Of a stretch of DNA of 64,000 nt, positions 1-10,194 are shown piece by piece. Numbering within the stretch: the first letter of the stretch is position 1; every line of letters starts with the position of its first letter. The notes under the pieces were generated by a model. It was given only the letters and a program-made list of their open reading frames with translations. It was not told where the DNA came from and made no database searches. Origin of the DNA: Massilia sp. Mn16-1_5 (GTDB lineage: Bacteria > Pseudomonadota > Gammaproteobacteria > Burkholderiales > Burkholderiaceae_D); NCBI RefSeq assembly GCF_004798585.1, contig NZ_PPXQ01000004.1, positions 62,001 to 126,000 on the forward strand, written 5' to 3'. Made by a program: the position numbers and the translations under genes.

Positions 1-1
1 G

Positions 2-127
2 TGGCCGAAGCAGTACTACGCCGGCAAGCTGCAGCTGGAGCGCAACCTGGAACGCGAACGCCAGCTGGCCGCCGCCAGCAGCGGCCTCACGCCGCAGCAG
101 GTCGCGGCCAAGCTGCTGGAGGGCTGA
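2..127 (+). CDS. C-terminal end of a flavin-dependent monooxygenase/OYE-type oxidoreductase (partial)
   Basis: Only the last 41 codons are inside the window, in frame to the TGA at 125-127. The readable tail begins [19 protein letters not shown] and ends in a short Ala/Gln-rich segment. A WP-x-QY...GK-x-Q-x-ER tail is typical of the old-yellow-enzyme domain that ends bifunctional salicylyl-CoA 5-hydroxylase or 2-aminobenzoyl-CoA monooxygenase/reductase proteins. The six downstream genes (SDR, MarR, crotonase, acyl-CoA dehydrogenase, thioesterase, RidA) are the usual companions of such enzymes. The assignment rests mainly on context because too little protein is visible. It ends 1 bp before the next start, so it is probably co-transcribed. 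Confidence 0.55.
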   Translation, partial: WPKQYYAGKLQLERNLERERQLAAASSGLTPQQVAAKLLEG

Positions 128-128
128 G

Positions 129-911
129 ATGAAGGCAAATGACAGCCTGGCCGGGCGCCACGCCCTGGTCACCGGCGGTGGACGCGGCATCGGTGCCGCG
201 ATCGCGGGGGCCTTGCTGGAACAGGGCGCCCGCGTCACCATCACGGGCCGCAAGCGCGAGGCGCTGGCCGCTACCGTGGCCGACCTGTCCATGCTGGGCG
301 AGATTGCGTCAGAGGCGATGGACGTCACCAGCGCGGAGTCGGTGGCGCAGGCCTTCGCCGCGGCCGAGGCGCGCTTCGGCCCGGTGAGCGTACTGGTAAA
401 TAATGCAGGGCAGGCCGCATCCGCGCCACTGCTGAAAACCGGCGAGGACGTCTGGAACCAGATGCTGGCCGTGAACTTGACCGGCACCTGGCACTGCATC
501 CGCGCCGCGCTGCCCGCCATGCTCGAAGCGCGCTGGGGCCGCATCGTGAACGTCGCCAGTACGGCGGGGCTGACGGGCTACGGCTACGTGTCGGCCTACT
601 GCGCGGCCAAGCACGGCGTGGTCGGGCTGACCCGTTCGCTGGCGCTGGAAGTGGCGGCCAAGGGCGTGACCGTCAACGCGGTCTGCCCCGGCTACACCGA
701 GACCGACATCGTGCGCGAGGCCGTGGCGAACATCGTCGCCAAGACCGGCCGCAGCGAAGAGCAGGCGCTGGCCGAACTTGCCTCCACCAATCCGCAGCGG
801 CGGCTGGTGCAGCCGGACGAGGTAGCGAACGCCGTCGTCTGGCTCTGCATGCCGGGCGCAGGCGCGATGAATGGACAAGCAGTCGCCGTCGCCGGCGGCG
901 AAGTCATGTAA
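129..911 (+). CDS. SDR family NAD(P)-dependent oxidoreductase
   Basis: A 260-residue classical short-chain dehydrogenase/reductase. The cofactor motif TGGGRGIG is at residues 15-22, NNAG at 91-94, and the catalytic triad is Ser144, Tyr157 and Lys161 (YCAAK). The C-terminus has the usual PDEVA...VVWL...GQAV pattern. It would oxidise a hydroxyacyl or alicyclic CoA intermediate, or reduce a ketone. In this operon a 3-hydroxyacyl-CoA dehydrogenase-like step after aromatic ring attack is the likely role, but the substrate cannot be read from sequence. The start ATG lies 1 bp after the upstream stop, implying translational coupling. Confidence 0.85.
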   Translation: MKANDSLAGRHALVTGGGRGIGAAIAGALLEQGARVTITGRKREALAATVADLSMLGEIASEAMDVTSAESVAQAFAAAEARFGPVSVLVNNAGQAASAPLLKTGEDVWNQMLAVNLTGTWHCIRAALPAMLEARWGRIVNVASTAGLTGYGYVSAYCAAKHGVVGLTRSLALEVAAKGVTVNAVCPGYTETDIVREAVANIVAKTGRSEEQALAELASTNPQRRLVQPDEVANAVVWLCMPGAGAMNGQAVAVAGGEVM

Positions 912-926
912 AACGAGGAAGCAAGC

Positions 927-1445
927 ATGCCACGAAAACACGCCGCATTGGCGGTCGCCACCACCGAAAACGACGAGGTGCTCGACGTCGAGAGCCGCCT
1001 GACGGACGACAATCACCAGTCCCTGAAACTCTGGCTGCGCATGCTCTCGTGTACGACCCTGATCGAGACCGAGATCCGGTCGCGCCTGCGCCTTGAATTC
1101 GGCATCACGCTGCCGCGCTTCGACCTGATGGCGCAGCTCGACCGCCATCCGGAGGGCCTGCGCATGGGCGAACTGTCGAAGCGCATGATGGTCACCAGCG
1201 CCAACGTCACCGGCATCGTCAACCTGCTCGAGCAGGAAGACCTGGTCGCGCGCGACGCGGTGCCGGGCGACGGCCGCGCCTACAGCGTGCGCCTGACGCC
1301 GGCCGGGCGCCGGAGTTTCAAACGCATGGCGGCGCGCCACGAAGCCTGGATCATCGAGCTGATGTCCGGCCTGCAGGAAGACGAACGTGCGGCGCTGATG
1401 GCGACGCTGTCCACATTGAAGCGGGGCTTGAGCGCCGCCGACTGA
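927..1445 (+). CDS. MarR family transcriptional regulator
   Basis: A 172-residue winged-helix regulator. The DNA-recognition helix is around residues 91-103 ([13 protein letters not shown]) and the wing hairpin [13 protein letters not shown] at 115-127, both MarR hallmarks, flanked by dimerisation helices. It sits inside the catabolic operon, 15 bp after the SDR, so it probably controls the operon in response to an aromatic acyl-CoA or its free acid, as MarR proteins do for other CoA-dependent aromatic pathways. The first ~30 residues are polar and not part of the fold. No operator can be assigned because the operon promoter is outside the window. Confidence 0.85.
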   Translation: MPRKHAALAVATTENDEVLDVESRLTDDNHQSLKLWLRMLSCTTLIETEIRSRLRLEFGITLPRFDLMAQLDRHPEGLRMGELSKRMMVTSANVTGIVNLLEQEDLVARDAVPGDGRAYSVRLTPAGRRSFKRMAARHEAWIIELMSGLQEDERAALMATLSTLKRGLSAAD

Positions 1446-1465
1446 CCAGAACACCAGGAGAAACC

Positions 1466-2320
1466 ATGCGTTACCTACCAGGCGAACCGCAGCAACTGCC
1501 GGGCAACCGCGCCAGCTTTGGCGACCACCAGCCGCAGCACTTCCTGTTCGCACTCGAAGCCGGCGTGGCCACGATCACGCTGAACCGCCCCGAGCGCAAG
1601 AACCCGCTCACCTTCGACTCCTACGCCGAGCTGCGCGACCTGTTCCGCGCACTGGCCTATGCCGACGACGTCAAGGCGATCGTCGTCACCGGCGCCGGCG
1701 AGAACTTCTGTTCCGGCGGCGACGTCCACGACATCATCGGCCCGCTCACCAAGCTCGACATGCCGGGCCTGCTGGCTTTTACCCGCATGACGGGCGACCT
1801 GGTGAAAGCGATGCGCGCCTGCCCGCAGCCGATCGTCGCCGCCATCGACGGCGTCTGCGCCGGCGCGGGCGCGATCCTGGCGCTGTCCTCGGATATCCGC
1901 TACGGCACCGCGCGCAGCAAGACGGCCTTCCTGTTCACCCGCGTCGGCCTGGCCGGCTGCGACATGGGCGCCTGCGCGCTGCTGCCGCGCGTGATCGGCC
2001 AGGGCCGCGCCGCCGAACTGCTTTATACGGGACGCAGCCTCGGTGGCGAGGAGGCCGAGCGCTGGGGCTTCTTCAACCGCCTGTGCGCGCCCGAAAGCGT
2101 GCTGGCGGATGCGCAGGCTTTCGCCGCCTCGCTGGCGAGCGGCCCGACCTTCGCCCACGGCATGACCAAGAAGATGCTGCAGCAGGAATGGAACATGGGC
2201 GTGGACGAAGCGATCGAAGCCGAAGCCCAGGCCCAGGCCATCTGCATGGCCACCAACGACTTCCATCGCGCCTACCACGCGTTCGTGGCGAAGGAAAAAC
2301 CCCAATTCGAAGGGAACTGA
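1466..2320 (+). CDS. Enoyl-CoA hydratase/isomerase (crotonase) family protein
   Basis: A 284-residue crotonase-fold protein. The oxyanion-hole loops are [10 protein letters not shown] (residues 78-87) and [12 protein letters not shown] (129-140). By alignment from memory, the two glutamates of classical enoyl-CoA hydratase seem replaced (GAGAIL in place of [13 protein letters not shown] in place of the QPE region), while an Asp in GCDMGA (about residue 166) is kept. It may therefore catalyse hydration, isomerisation or ring-cleaving hydrolysis of an alicyclic CoA ester rather than standard beta-oxidation. An N-terminal extension of about 25 residues precedes the fold. It lies between MarR and the acyl-CoA dehydrogenase with 2-20 bp gaps, so it is operonic. 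Confidence 0.82.
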   Translation: MRYLPGEPQQLPGNRASFGDHQPQHFLFALEAGVATITLNRPERKNPLTFDSYAELRDLFRALAYADDVKAIVVTGAGENFCSGGDVHDIIGPLTKLDMPGLLAFTRMTGDLVKAMRACPQPIVAAIDGVCAGAGAILALSSDIRYGTARSKTAFLFTRVGLAGCDMGACALLPRVIGQGRAAELLYTGRSLGGEEAERWGFFNRLCAPESVLADAQAFAASLASGPTFAHGMTKKMLQQEWNMGVDEAIEAEAQAQAICMATNDFHRAYHAFVAKEKPQFEGN

Positions 2321-2322
2321 GC

Positions 2323-3487
<1,165 letters not shown>

Positions 3488-3495
<8 letters not shown>

Positions 3496-3934
3496 CGAGC
3501 GCATCTTCGCGCGCGAGGTGCTGGTGCGCTTTGGCGACTGCGATCCGGCGGGTATCGTTTTCTATCCGCGCTACTTCGAGATGTTCAACAACCTGGTCGA
3601 GGACTGGTGCGCACAGGGCCTGGGCGCCAGCTTCCGCGAGCTGCACCAGGAGCGGGGACTCGGCGTGCCGACCGTGAGCATCCAGACCGAGTTCGTCGCG
3701 ACCAGCCGGCTGGGCGACGTGCTGCGCGCCGAGCTGTCGGTCCTGAAGATCGGCGGCGCATCGATCACGCTGGCGATCCGCCTGGTGGGCGAAGACGGCG
3801 CCGATCGCGTGCGCGCGACGCTCGTACTGGTGCTGATGGAATTGACGACAAAGCGGGCCGCGCGCATTCCCGACGCCATGCGTTCGCGTATCGCCGCCTA
3901 TGCACCCGCAGAACAATCTGACCAAGAAAGGTAA
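3488..3934 (+). CDS. Acyl-CoA thioesterase, 4-hydroxybenzoyl-CoA thioesterase type
   Basis: A 148-residue single hotdog-fold protein. The N-terminal [15 protein letters not shown] (residues 16-30) matches the active site of Pseudomonas 4-hydroxybenzoyl-CoA thioesterase; Asp19 aligns with its catalytic Asp17. It starts with GTG and overlaps the acyl-CoA dehydrogenase by 8 bp, so it is translationally coupled. A role in releasing CoA from dead-end or product thioesters of the aromatic pathway (for example gentisyl-CoA or 2-aminobenzoyl-CoA) is inferred from context. Confidence 0.85.
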
Positions 3935-3938
3935 CCCC

Positions 3939-4343
3939 ATGGACTTCCTCCAACCAGAAGGCTGGCCCCGCCCACGCGGCTACTCCAACGGCATCGCCGC
4001 CTCGGGCCGGATGGTTTTCGTCAGCGGCATGATCGGCTGGGACGCCGACGGCGTCTTCCAGACCGACGACTTCGCCGGCCAGGTGCGCCAGGCGCTGCAG
4101 AACATCGTCGCGGTGCTGGCCGAAGGCGGTGCCAAACCTGAGCACATCGTGCGCATGACCTGGTATGTGCTCGACAAGAAGGAATATGTGGCGGCGTATC
4201 CGGAGATCGGGGTGGCCTACCGCGAGCTGATCGGGAAGCATTTTCCGAGCATGACTGCGGTGCAGGTGGCGGGGCTGGTGGAGGACAGGGCGCGGGTGGA
4301 GATCGAGGTGACGGCGGTGGTGCCACCCGAAACAACATACTGA
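3939..4343 (+). CDS. RidA/YjgF family enamine/imine deaminase
   Basis: A 134-residue RidA-like protein. The start at 3939 is preferred because it follows a purine-rich AAGAAAGG site; an in-frame start further upstream would overlap the thioesterase. The family pattern is present: SGMIGWD, then GAKPEHIVRMTWYV, and the C-terminal VEDRARVEIEVTAVVP containing the conserved Arg and Glu used by RidA. RidA enzymes hydrolyse reactive enamines/imines to ketones and ammonia. Such a step would fit removal of the amino group in 2-aminobenzoyl-CoA degradation and supports that pathway over salicylyl-CoA. Last gene of the operon. Confidence 0.85.
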   Translation: MDFLQPEGWPRPRGYSNGIAASGRMVFVSGMIGWDADGVFQTDDFAGQVRQALQNIVAVLAEGGAKPEHIVRMTWYVLDKKEYVAAYPEIGVAYRELIGKHFPSMTAVQVAGLVEDRARVEIEVTAVVPPETTY

Positions 4344-4397
4344 GCATGGTCTCCTCTGTAAGCTATCGAACATAGAAGTTCATCAATTCCGGGTAGG

Positions 4398-6698
4398 ATG
4401 AATGATTCAAAGATCAACGGGGCCGTGCGCCCCTCCCGGAACTTCATGAGTACTTCTGGTGCAACCCTCGACTTGTCCAACTGCGACAAGGAGCCGATCC
4501 GTACGCCTGGAACGATCCAGCCCCATGGATTCCTGCTGACGCTATCGGACGCGCTCGACGTTCTGCAGGCGAGCGAGAATGTCCTCGACCTGGCGGGTTG
4601 CAGCGCCGAGTCGGTCATCGGGGGTGCGCTGGATGCGGTCATTGGCGCGCCGGCGGCGCAGCAGCTGGCGCCAGGGCTGTCCGCGCAACGCGAATCCCGT
4701 CCAGCCTACGTCGGTACTGTCACCGCGACAAACGGGCGTCACTTCGACGTGACGGCGCACCGCTGGGATGCATTGCTCATCGTGGAGTTCGAGCCGGTGG
4801 GCCGGCCCGCTCCCGCCGACTTTCGCGAACTCTATCCCTTGATCGGCGACTTCCTGCTGAAGGTGAACGACACGGCGTGCCTGGAGTCGCTCGCCCGCTC
4901 GGCATGCCAGCACATTCGCGCCGTCACGGGCTTTGGCCGCGTGCTCGTGTACAAATTCGACGCCGACGGTCATGGGCACGTGACCGCCGAAGCGAAAGAA
5001 GAGAGCTACGCGTCGTACATGAACCAGCATTTTCCCGCGTCGGACATTCCCGCGCAGGCGCGCGAGCTGTATGCGCTGTCGCGGATTCGCCTGATCCAGG
5101 ACGCCAACTATCGGCCTTCACCCCTGGTACCGCCGGCCAACCCCAGGACCGGGCGGCCAAACGACCTCTCGTTAGCGGTCCTGCGCAGCGTTTCTCCGTT
5201 CCATTTGCAATACATGCGCAACATGACGACGATGGCGTCGATGTCGGTTTCCCTGATGGTCAAAGGCAAGCTGTGGGGCCTGGTGTCCTGTCATAACGAG
5301 GATCCCAAACCGGTCTCTTTCGAGAAACGGACTGCGTGCGAACAGCTCGCCCAGATCCTTGCCTTGTGCATCGAGTCGCGCGAGGATGCCGCCGAACTGC
5401 AGTTCCGCCTGGACGTGCGGCGCACCATGCTGTCCGTGCTGGCCGAGCTGACGCAGAACGGCGACTTCGTCGACAACCTGTCCAGGGTGTTTCCCGACCT
5501 GCTGCGCTTTGCGCGCGCCTCCGGAGCGGCGGTGGTGGTGGACGAGCGTATCCTGACGCATGGCGACACGCCCGGGCGCGAAGAGATCCAGGGGCTGGTC
5601 GAGTGGCTGTCCGGGCACGATGGCGGCGAATTGTTTCATACCGACCGGCTTTCGGCGGTCTATGCGCCGGGCACGGCCTTGATACGTAATGCGAGCGGCT
5701 TGCTGGCCATGCCGATTTCGCGTATCCACAAGCACTACCTGCTCTGGTTCCGGCCCGAGTATGTCCATACGATCGAATGGGCAGGTTACCCGCACGACAA
5801 GCTGGTCCAGGCCGCGGCGGAACAGGAGGACTTGCCCATGCAACTGTCGCCGCGCACCAGCTTCGCTGCCTGGCGCGAGACGATCCATGGCATCAGCCGG
5901 CCCTGGCATGGCGGCGAAATCGAGCTGGCTGTGGAATTTCGTAGTGCGCTGCTCGGGATCGTCCTCGAGCGCGCCGAACAGATGGCGGCACTCGCCAGCG
6001 AGCTGGGACGCTCCAACAAGGAGCTGGAAGCCTTTTCGTATTCGGTCTCGCACGACCTGCGCGCGCCCCTGCGCCACATCGTCGGTTTCTCGGACTTGCT
6101 GCTCGAATCGGCCGGCAGCGAGGGCATGCAACAGCGGCAGCGCTTCCTTTCGAATATCAAGGAATCCGCGCGCATGAGCGGCAAGCTGGTGGACGACCTG
6201 CTGTCCTTTTCGCAGATGGGACGGGTTGCCCTCCATCCGGTGGCGGTCGACATGAACGCCATGGTGGCGCGCTGCCTGGAGAAGCTGGAGCCGGATTTCT
6301 CCGGCCGCCAGATCGAATGGGATATCGCCCAACTCCCCCGGGCGTGGGCGGACCCTGCATTTCTGGAGATGGCCGTATTCAACCTGCTGTCGAACGCGAT
6401 CAAATTCACGGCGCGCAAAACGCCGGCCCGCATTCGCGTGTCGGGCGAAGACTTGCCGGACGAGACCGTTTTTCACGTCACGGACAATGGGGTCGGTTTC
6501 GATATGCAGTACGTGCATAAACTCTTCGGTGTGTTCCAGCGCCTGCACCGCATGGAGGATTTCGAGGGCACAGGTATCGGGCTGGCCAACGTGCGCCGCG
6601 CGGTGGAAAGGCATCATGGCCGTGCGTGGGCGAAATCGGAGGCGGGCGAAGGGGCGACGGTTTCCTTTGCGTTGCCAAGGCAGCCTGCTGGCGCCTGA
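4398..6698 (+). CDS. Bacteriophytochrome sensor histidine kinase
   Basis: A 766-residue red/far-red photoreceptor kinase. Cys29 in CDKEPIRTPGTIQPHG sits where bacteriophytochromes attach biliverdin. PAS2 is about residues 25-130, GAF about 145-320 with the signature FPASDIPAQARELY, and PHY about 330-510. The HisKA domain has phospho-acceptor His552 (SVSHDLRAPLRH) followed by an HATPase_c domain (NLLSNAIKF, DNGVGFD, GTGIGLANV). No receiver domain is fused, and no response regulator or biliverdin-producing haem oxygenase gene is beside it, so the output partner is elsewhere. A downstream Met17 start would shorten the N-terminus but keep the Cys. The kinase ends at a conserved short tail. Confidence 0.93.
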   Translation: MNDSKINGAVRPSRNFMSTSGATLDLSNCDKEPIRTPGTIQPHGFLLTLSDALDVLQASENVLDLAGCSAESVIGGALDAVIGAPAAQQLAPGLSAQRESRPAYVGTVTATNGRHFDVTAHRWDALLIVEFEPVGRPAPADFRELYPLIGDFLLKVNDTACLESLARSACQHIRAVTGFGRVLVYKFDADGHGHVTAEAKEESYASYMNQHFPASDIPAQARELYALSRIRLIQDANYRPSPLVPPANPRTGRPNDLSLAVLRSVSPFHLQYMRNMTTMASMSVSLMVKGKLWGLVSCHNEDPKPVSFEKRTACEQLAQILALCIESREDAAELQFRLDVRRTMLSVLAELTQNGDFVDNLSRVFPDLLRFARASGAAVVVDERILTHGDTPGREEIQGLVEWLSGHDGGELFHTDRLSAVYAPGTALIRNASGLLAMPISRIHKHYLLWFRPEYVHTIEWAGYPHDKLVQAAAEQEDLPMQLSPRTSFAAWRETIHGISRPWHGGEIELAVEFRSALLGIVLERAEQMAALASELGRSNKELEAFSYSVSHDLRAPLRHIVGFSDLLLESAGSEGMQQRQRFLSNIKESARMSGKLVDDLLSFSQMGRVALHPVAVDMNAMVARCLEKLEPDFSGRQIEWDIAQLPRAWADPAFLEMAVFNLLSNAIKFTARKTPARIRVSGEDLPDETVFHVTDNGVGFDMQYVHKLFGVFQRLHRMEDFEGTGIGLANVRRAVERHHGRAWAKSEAGEGATVSFALPRQPAGA

Positions 6699-6988
6699 CG
6701 CTCCCTTCGCAAAGCATCGATTACCAGAAGTGAGGTACTGCTCTGGTGGGGGGGCAGGTCTGGCATGTGGACACGATCTCAACAACACAATTGCCGACGG
6801 AGACCGTAGGAATTTGGCCTGAGGTTTGCCGGTCCAGTCCTGTGACAAGCGCGCTTTCTCCCCGCCCCGGGCAACTACCGACTCGATCACCCCACTACGC
6901 GTCGAGCGCCATCACCTGCAGCGGCTCGAGCGCCGGCAGCGTGTCTTTGCCATGTCCAGCCATGGCGTGCTTTGGTGCGACCTCGCGT
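6699..6988 (+). other. Intergenic stretch after the phytochrome gene
   Basis: This 290-bp stretch has no convincing full gene on either strand. The right part, on the minus strand, contains a 22-codon fragment described separately. The left part holds no hairpin followed by a T tract and nothing else recognisable. Confidence 0.5.
6895..6963 (-). pseudogene. Possible remnant of a Rieske-protein C-terminus
   Basis: A 22-codon minus-strand frame ends LPALEPLQVMALDA-stop. The C-terminus of the FAD/Rieske protein encoded upstream on the same strand reads GPALAPLQAVAVDV, so eight or more of 13 positions agree and the DNA is similar too. It lies just past the small gene at 6989-7162. This may be the leftover end of a duplicated copy. 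It is too short to be certain. Confidence 0.3.
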
Positions 6989-7162
6989 TTAGTGCTTGCC
7001 CGAACCGGATTTCTTCCCGCCACCCGAGATCTTGTTTTCGGTGGCCCAGGCCCGGCGCTTGGCTTCGTCCTCCGAAACGCCCTTTTTCTCGTAGCCTTCC
7101 TCGATGTGCTTTGCTTGTCGTTTCTGCTTGTCGGTGTAAGCCGATTTGTCGCCTTGGGTCAT
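6989..7162 (-). CDS. Small conserved hydrophilic protein
   Basis: A 57-residue protein, very rich in Lys, Glu, Gly and Ser (MTQGDKSAYTDKQKRQ at the start, ISGGGKKSGSGKH at the end). The ATG at 7162 is chosen because AAGGAGT lies 6-12 nt upstream; a start eight codons earlier has no such site. The KQKRQAKHIEEGYEKKGVS type sequence is found in small bacterial proteins sometimes labelled plasmid stabilisation or stress-induced, without proven function. It is probably co-transcribed with the FAD/Rieske gene 57 bp upstream. No membrane segment or cysteine is present. Confidence 0.75.
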   Translation of the reverse strand: MTQGDKSAYTDKQKRQAKHIEEGYEKKGVSEDEAKRRAWATENKISGGGKKSGSGKH

Positions 7163-7219
7163 GGTGTACTCCTTTTCGGTCAACATGCTTTCGTTGGAAT
7201 GGGGCCAGGCCGGTGCGGT

Positions 7220-8734
7220 TCAGGTCCCCTTGTTTACGTCGACGGCAACTGCCTGCAACGGCGCCAGCGCCGGCCCTTCCAGCACGGTGCCATCCGGCGC
7301 GAAGCGGCTGCCATGACAATTGCAGTCCCAGCTGCGCTCGGCGTCGTTCCAGTTGATGTCGCATCCCATGTGCGTACATTTCCCGGCCACCGCCCGTAGC
7401 GTGCCATCCGCGCTGCGGTAGACGGCGACCGGCTTGCCGGCGACCTCGATCTTGCGCGCCTGGCAGGGCGCCAGGTCCGCCAGCCCGGCCTTCTGCGCAG
7501 CGTCCAGCGCCGGCGCCGAGCCGGAGTCCGTCGGTTCGGTTTTCTCGTGCTCGAAGCCTTCGGGCCGCTCTTCCTGGGCCGCCCGTCCAACCTGGTACAG
7601 CGCGGCCCACGGGTTGTTGCGTCCCAGGATGGCATCGGTCAGCAGCATGCCGGCCAGTGTGCCGTAGGTCAGGCCGTCCCCCGAGAAGCCGGTGGCGATA
7701 TAGGTGCGGGCCGCATCGACATTGAGGCCGATGTAGGGCAGCTTGTCCTTGGCGCGGTAGCGCTGGGCCGACCAGCGGTATTCGACGTCGCCGACCTGGA
7801 AGTGCTTGCGGGCGTACTGCTCCAGGTTCTGGTAGCGGTCGCGCCCGATGTCTTCGTCGCCGGTCGAGTGCGCGCTGCCGACCGCGACCAGGTAGCCGAG
7901 GCCGTGCTGGGTAAAGCCGCGCAGCGAATGGCGCTCGTCGCCGATGCTCCAGTAAATGCCCGGTGCGGGGACGGCGTCGTTGCATTGCAGGGCGACGCCG
8001 TATTCGCGCACGACTTCGAGCTTGGCCTGCACCAGATGGATGCCGACCGGGCTATGGGTGGCCAGGATCACGTGCTCCGCATGCACGCTGCCATGCTCGG
8101 TGCGCACCAGCCCGGCGGCGTCGTCGACCGCCAGTACCCGCGTGTGCTCGAAGATCAGGCAGTCCTCGCTGCCGATGTGCTGGGCCAGGTGGCGCAGGTA
8201 GGCGAGCGGCTGGAACTGAGCTTGGCCCGGCACCCGCAGGGCGCGGGCGCAGGGGACGGGGAGGACGATGCTGTCGACCAGCTCGGCGTCCAGGCCGGCG
8301 CGCTTGACGGCCGCTGCTTCCTCCTCGATCTGCTTGACGTGGGCGGCGTCGGCCGCGACCAGGTGCCAGGGCGCGCGCTGGAAGCCGCAGTCCATCCCAA
8401 ACCTGCCGACCGTAGACTCGATCAAGTCGACCGCTGCCGCGCGCGAGGCTAGTACCTGGCGTGCGACCTCAAGGCCATGCGCCTGCTCCAGCGTATGCAC
8501 GCCCAAGTCGAGAGTCGCATACAGGTTGCCCGTCGAGTTGCCGGTGCTGCCGTCGCCGACCTTGTCCGCTTCGAGGATGGCGACGCGCTTGCCGGCTTCG
8601 ACCAGCAGCATCGCGGCGCTCAGGCCGGTGATGCCGCCGCCGACGATGGCGACGTCGACCTTCAGATCGGCCTGCAGGGTCGGCAGGCAGGCTGTCTTGG
8701 CCGCGGTGCCTTGCCAGAGCGATGAGGTATCCAT
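7220..8734 (-). CDS. FAD-dependent oxidoreductase with C-terminal Rieske [2Fe-2S] domain
   Basis: A 504-residue fusion. Residues about 26-400 are a DAO/DadA-type FAD domain starting with the dinucleotide motif VAIVGGGITGLSAAMLL and including TGFSGDGLTYGTLAG near its end. Residues about 415-500 are a Rieske domain with Cys453-x-His455 (CTHMGC) and Cys471-x2-His474 (CNCH). Proteins of this architecture are widespread, but their substrate is not defined; amino acid or amine oxidation with electrons passed to the cluster is likely. No signal peptide, so cytoplasmic. Transcribed away from the alcohol dehydrogenase, with a 220-bp shared upstream region. Confidence 0.88.
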   Translation of the reverse strand: MDTSSLWQGTAAKTACLPTLQADLKVDVAIVGGGITGLSAAMLLVEAGKRVAILEADKVGDGSTGNSTGNLYATLDLGVHTLEQAHGLEVARQVLASRAAAVDLIESTVGRFGMDCGFQRAPWHLVAADAAHVKQIEEEAAAVKRAGLDAELVDSIVLPVPCARALRVPGQAQFQPLAYLRHLAQHIGSEDCLIFEHTRVLAVDDAAGLVRTEHGSVHAEHVILATHSPVGIHLVQAKLEVVREYGVALQCNDAVPAPGIYWSIGDERHSLRGFTQHGLGYLVAVGSAHSTGDEDIGRDRYQNLEQYARKHFQVGDVEYRWSAQRYRAKDKLPYIGLNVDAARTYIATGFSGDGLTYGTLAGMLLTDAILGRNNPWAALYQVGRAAQEERPEGFEHEKTEPTDSGSAPALDAAQKAGLADLAPCQARKIEVAGKPVAVYRSADGTLRAVAGKCTHMGCDINWNDAERSWDCNCHGSRFAPDGTVLEGPALAPLQAVAVDVNKGT

Positions 8735-8954
8735 GCGTGTGCCTTTCTCGGGTCAGGGACGAGCGCGACCGACGGCCGCGCACGCTCGAATGATTCCGCG
8801 AATTGCAGGCAGATGGCGCGCTGTTGACCACAATAAAGACCGACCAATTACCAGAAGTAACGTGCGGCTCGACCACAAATCCCGGTGCTAAGCTGGCCCT
8901 CCCATGCCCGCCCCGATGCCGGCGCGGCGCCATCCCACCAGCGAAAGGACCGCA

Positions 8955-10184
8955 ATGAAAGCCGTTGTTTTCCACGATATTGGCGACATCCGCCTCGACG
9001 ACGTCCCCGAACCGAAGATCGAACAGCCCCAGGACGCCATCGTCCGCATCACCACCAGCGCCATCTGCGGCACCGACCTGCACTTCGTGCGCGGGACCTT
9101 CAGCGGCATGAAGCAGGGCACCATCCTCGGCCACGAGGCGGTCGGCATCGTGGAACAGCTCGGCAGCAACGTGCGCAACCTCTCGGTCGGCGACCGCGTC
9201 GTGATCCCCTCGACCATCGCCTGCGGCTACTGCTCCTATTGCCGTGCCGGCTACTACGCCCAGTGCGACAACGCGAACCCGGGCGGCCCGACCGCTGGTA
9301 CCGCCTTCTACGGTGGCCCCGAAGCGACCGGCCCCTTCAACGGCCTGCAGGCGGAAAAGGCGCGCGTCCCCTTTGCCAACGTCAACCTCGTCAAGCTGCC
9401 GGCCGAGGTCACGGACGACCAGGCAATCCTGCTGTCGGACATCTTCCCGACCGGCTATTTTGGCGCCGACATGGCCAACATCAAGCATGGCCACACGGTC
9501 GCTGTGTTCGGCTGCGGCCCGGTCGGCCAGTTCGCGATCGCGTCCGCCAAGCTGATGGGCGCGAGCCGCGTGCTCGCGGTCGACCACGTGCCGGACCGCC
9601 TCGACATGGCGCGGCGCCAAGGAGCGGAGGTGATCAATTTCGACGAGGAAGATCCGGTCAAGACCATCATGGAGCTGACCGGCGGGATCGGGGTGGATTG
9701 CGCCATCGATGCGGTCGGCGTCGATGCCCAGTGCCCACACCACGGCCCCGCGGCAGCCGAGGCGGCCAAGAAAAAGGAGCAGTTCCAGCAGGAGGTCGAG
9801 AAGGTCGCGCCCGAGCAGCATCCGGACGGCGAAAACTGGATACCGGGCGATGCGCCGTCCCAGGCCCTGCAATGGGCGGTGCAGACGCTGGCCAAGGCTG
9901 GCACGCTGTCGATCATCGGCGTCTATCCACCCGCGGACGACAGCTTCCCGCTCGGCGCCGCGATGAACAAGAACCTCACCATCCGCATGGGTAACTGCAA
10001 CCACCGCAAGTACGTGCCCGACCTGGTCGAGCTGGTGCGCACCGGCGCCATCGACCCGACCGCCATCGTCACCAAGCGCGAAGAGATGGATTCGGTGATC
10101 GACGCCTACAAGGAATTCGACCTGCGCCGTCCGGGCTGGCTGAAGGTCGAGCTGATCGAATCGCGCGACGGCCGCGTCGGCTGA
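8955..10184 (+). CDS. Zinc-dependent alcohol/aldehyde dehydrogenase (MDR family)
   Basis: A 409-residue medium-chain dehydrogenase. Catalytic zinc ligands are Cys38, His60 and Glu61 (GHEAVG); structural zinc cysteines are Cys90, Cys93, Cys96 and Cys104. The NAD-binding motif GCGPVG is at 186-191. The start at 8955 follows GAAAGGA and gives the standard N-terminus. An insertion of about 35 polar residues near 260-300 makes it longer than the usual ~350; it resembles the formaldehyde-dehydrogenase-like subgroup. It is followed after 10 bp by a ThDP enzyme, suggesting coupled handling of alcohols/aldehydes and 2-oxoacids. Substrate unknown. Confidence 0.87.
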   Translation: MKAVVFHDIGDIRLDDVPEPKIEQPQDAIVRITTSAICGTDLHFVRGTFSGMKQGTILGHEAVGIVEQLGSNVRNLSVGDRVVIPSTIACGYCSYCRAGYYAQCDNANPGGPTAGTAFYGGPEATGPFNGLQAEKARVPFANVNLVKLPAEVTDDQAILLSDIFPTGYFGADMANIKHGHTVAVFGCGPVGQFAIASAKLMGASRVLAVDHVPDRLDMARRQGAEVINFDEEDPVKTIMELTGGIGVDCAIDAVGVDAQCPHHGPAAAEAAKKKEQFQQEVEKVAPEQHPDGENWIPGDAPSQALQWAVQTLAKAGTLSIIGVYPPADDSFPLGAAMNKNLTIRMGNCNHRKYVPDLVELVRTGAIDPTAIVTKREEMDSVIDAYKEFDLRRPGWLKVELIESRDGRVG

Positions 10185-10194
10185 GGAGGCCGGC

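Noticed and set aside
309-1553. Long minus-strand open frame (414 codons) across the SDR and MarR genes
   Set aside because: It opposes two clear genes, has Arg/His/Ala-rich composition typical of the complementary strand of GC-rich genes, and matches no family.
7384-7400. A TGGCACGC-N5-GC sigma-54-like match on the minus strand
   Set aside because: It lies inside the FAD/Rieske coding sequence with no gene start at a suitable distance downstream. It shows that the short motif alone can occur by chance.
6719-8858. Shared ATTACCAGAAGT at 6719-6730 and about 8847-8858
   Set aside because: Only 12 bases agree, flanks do not, and a match of this length is expected by chance in a window this size.
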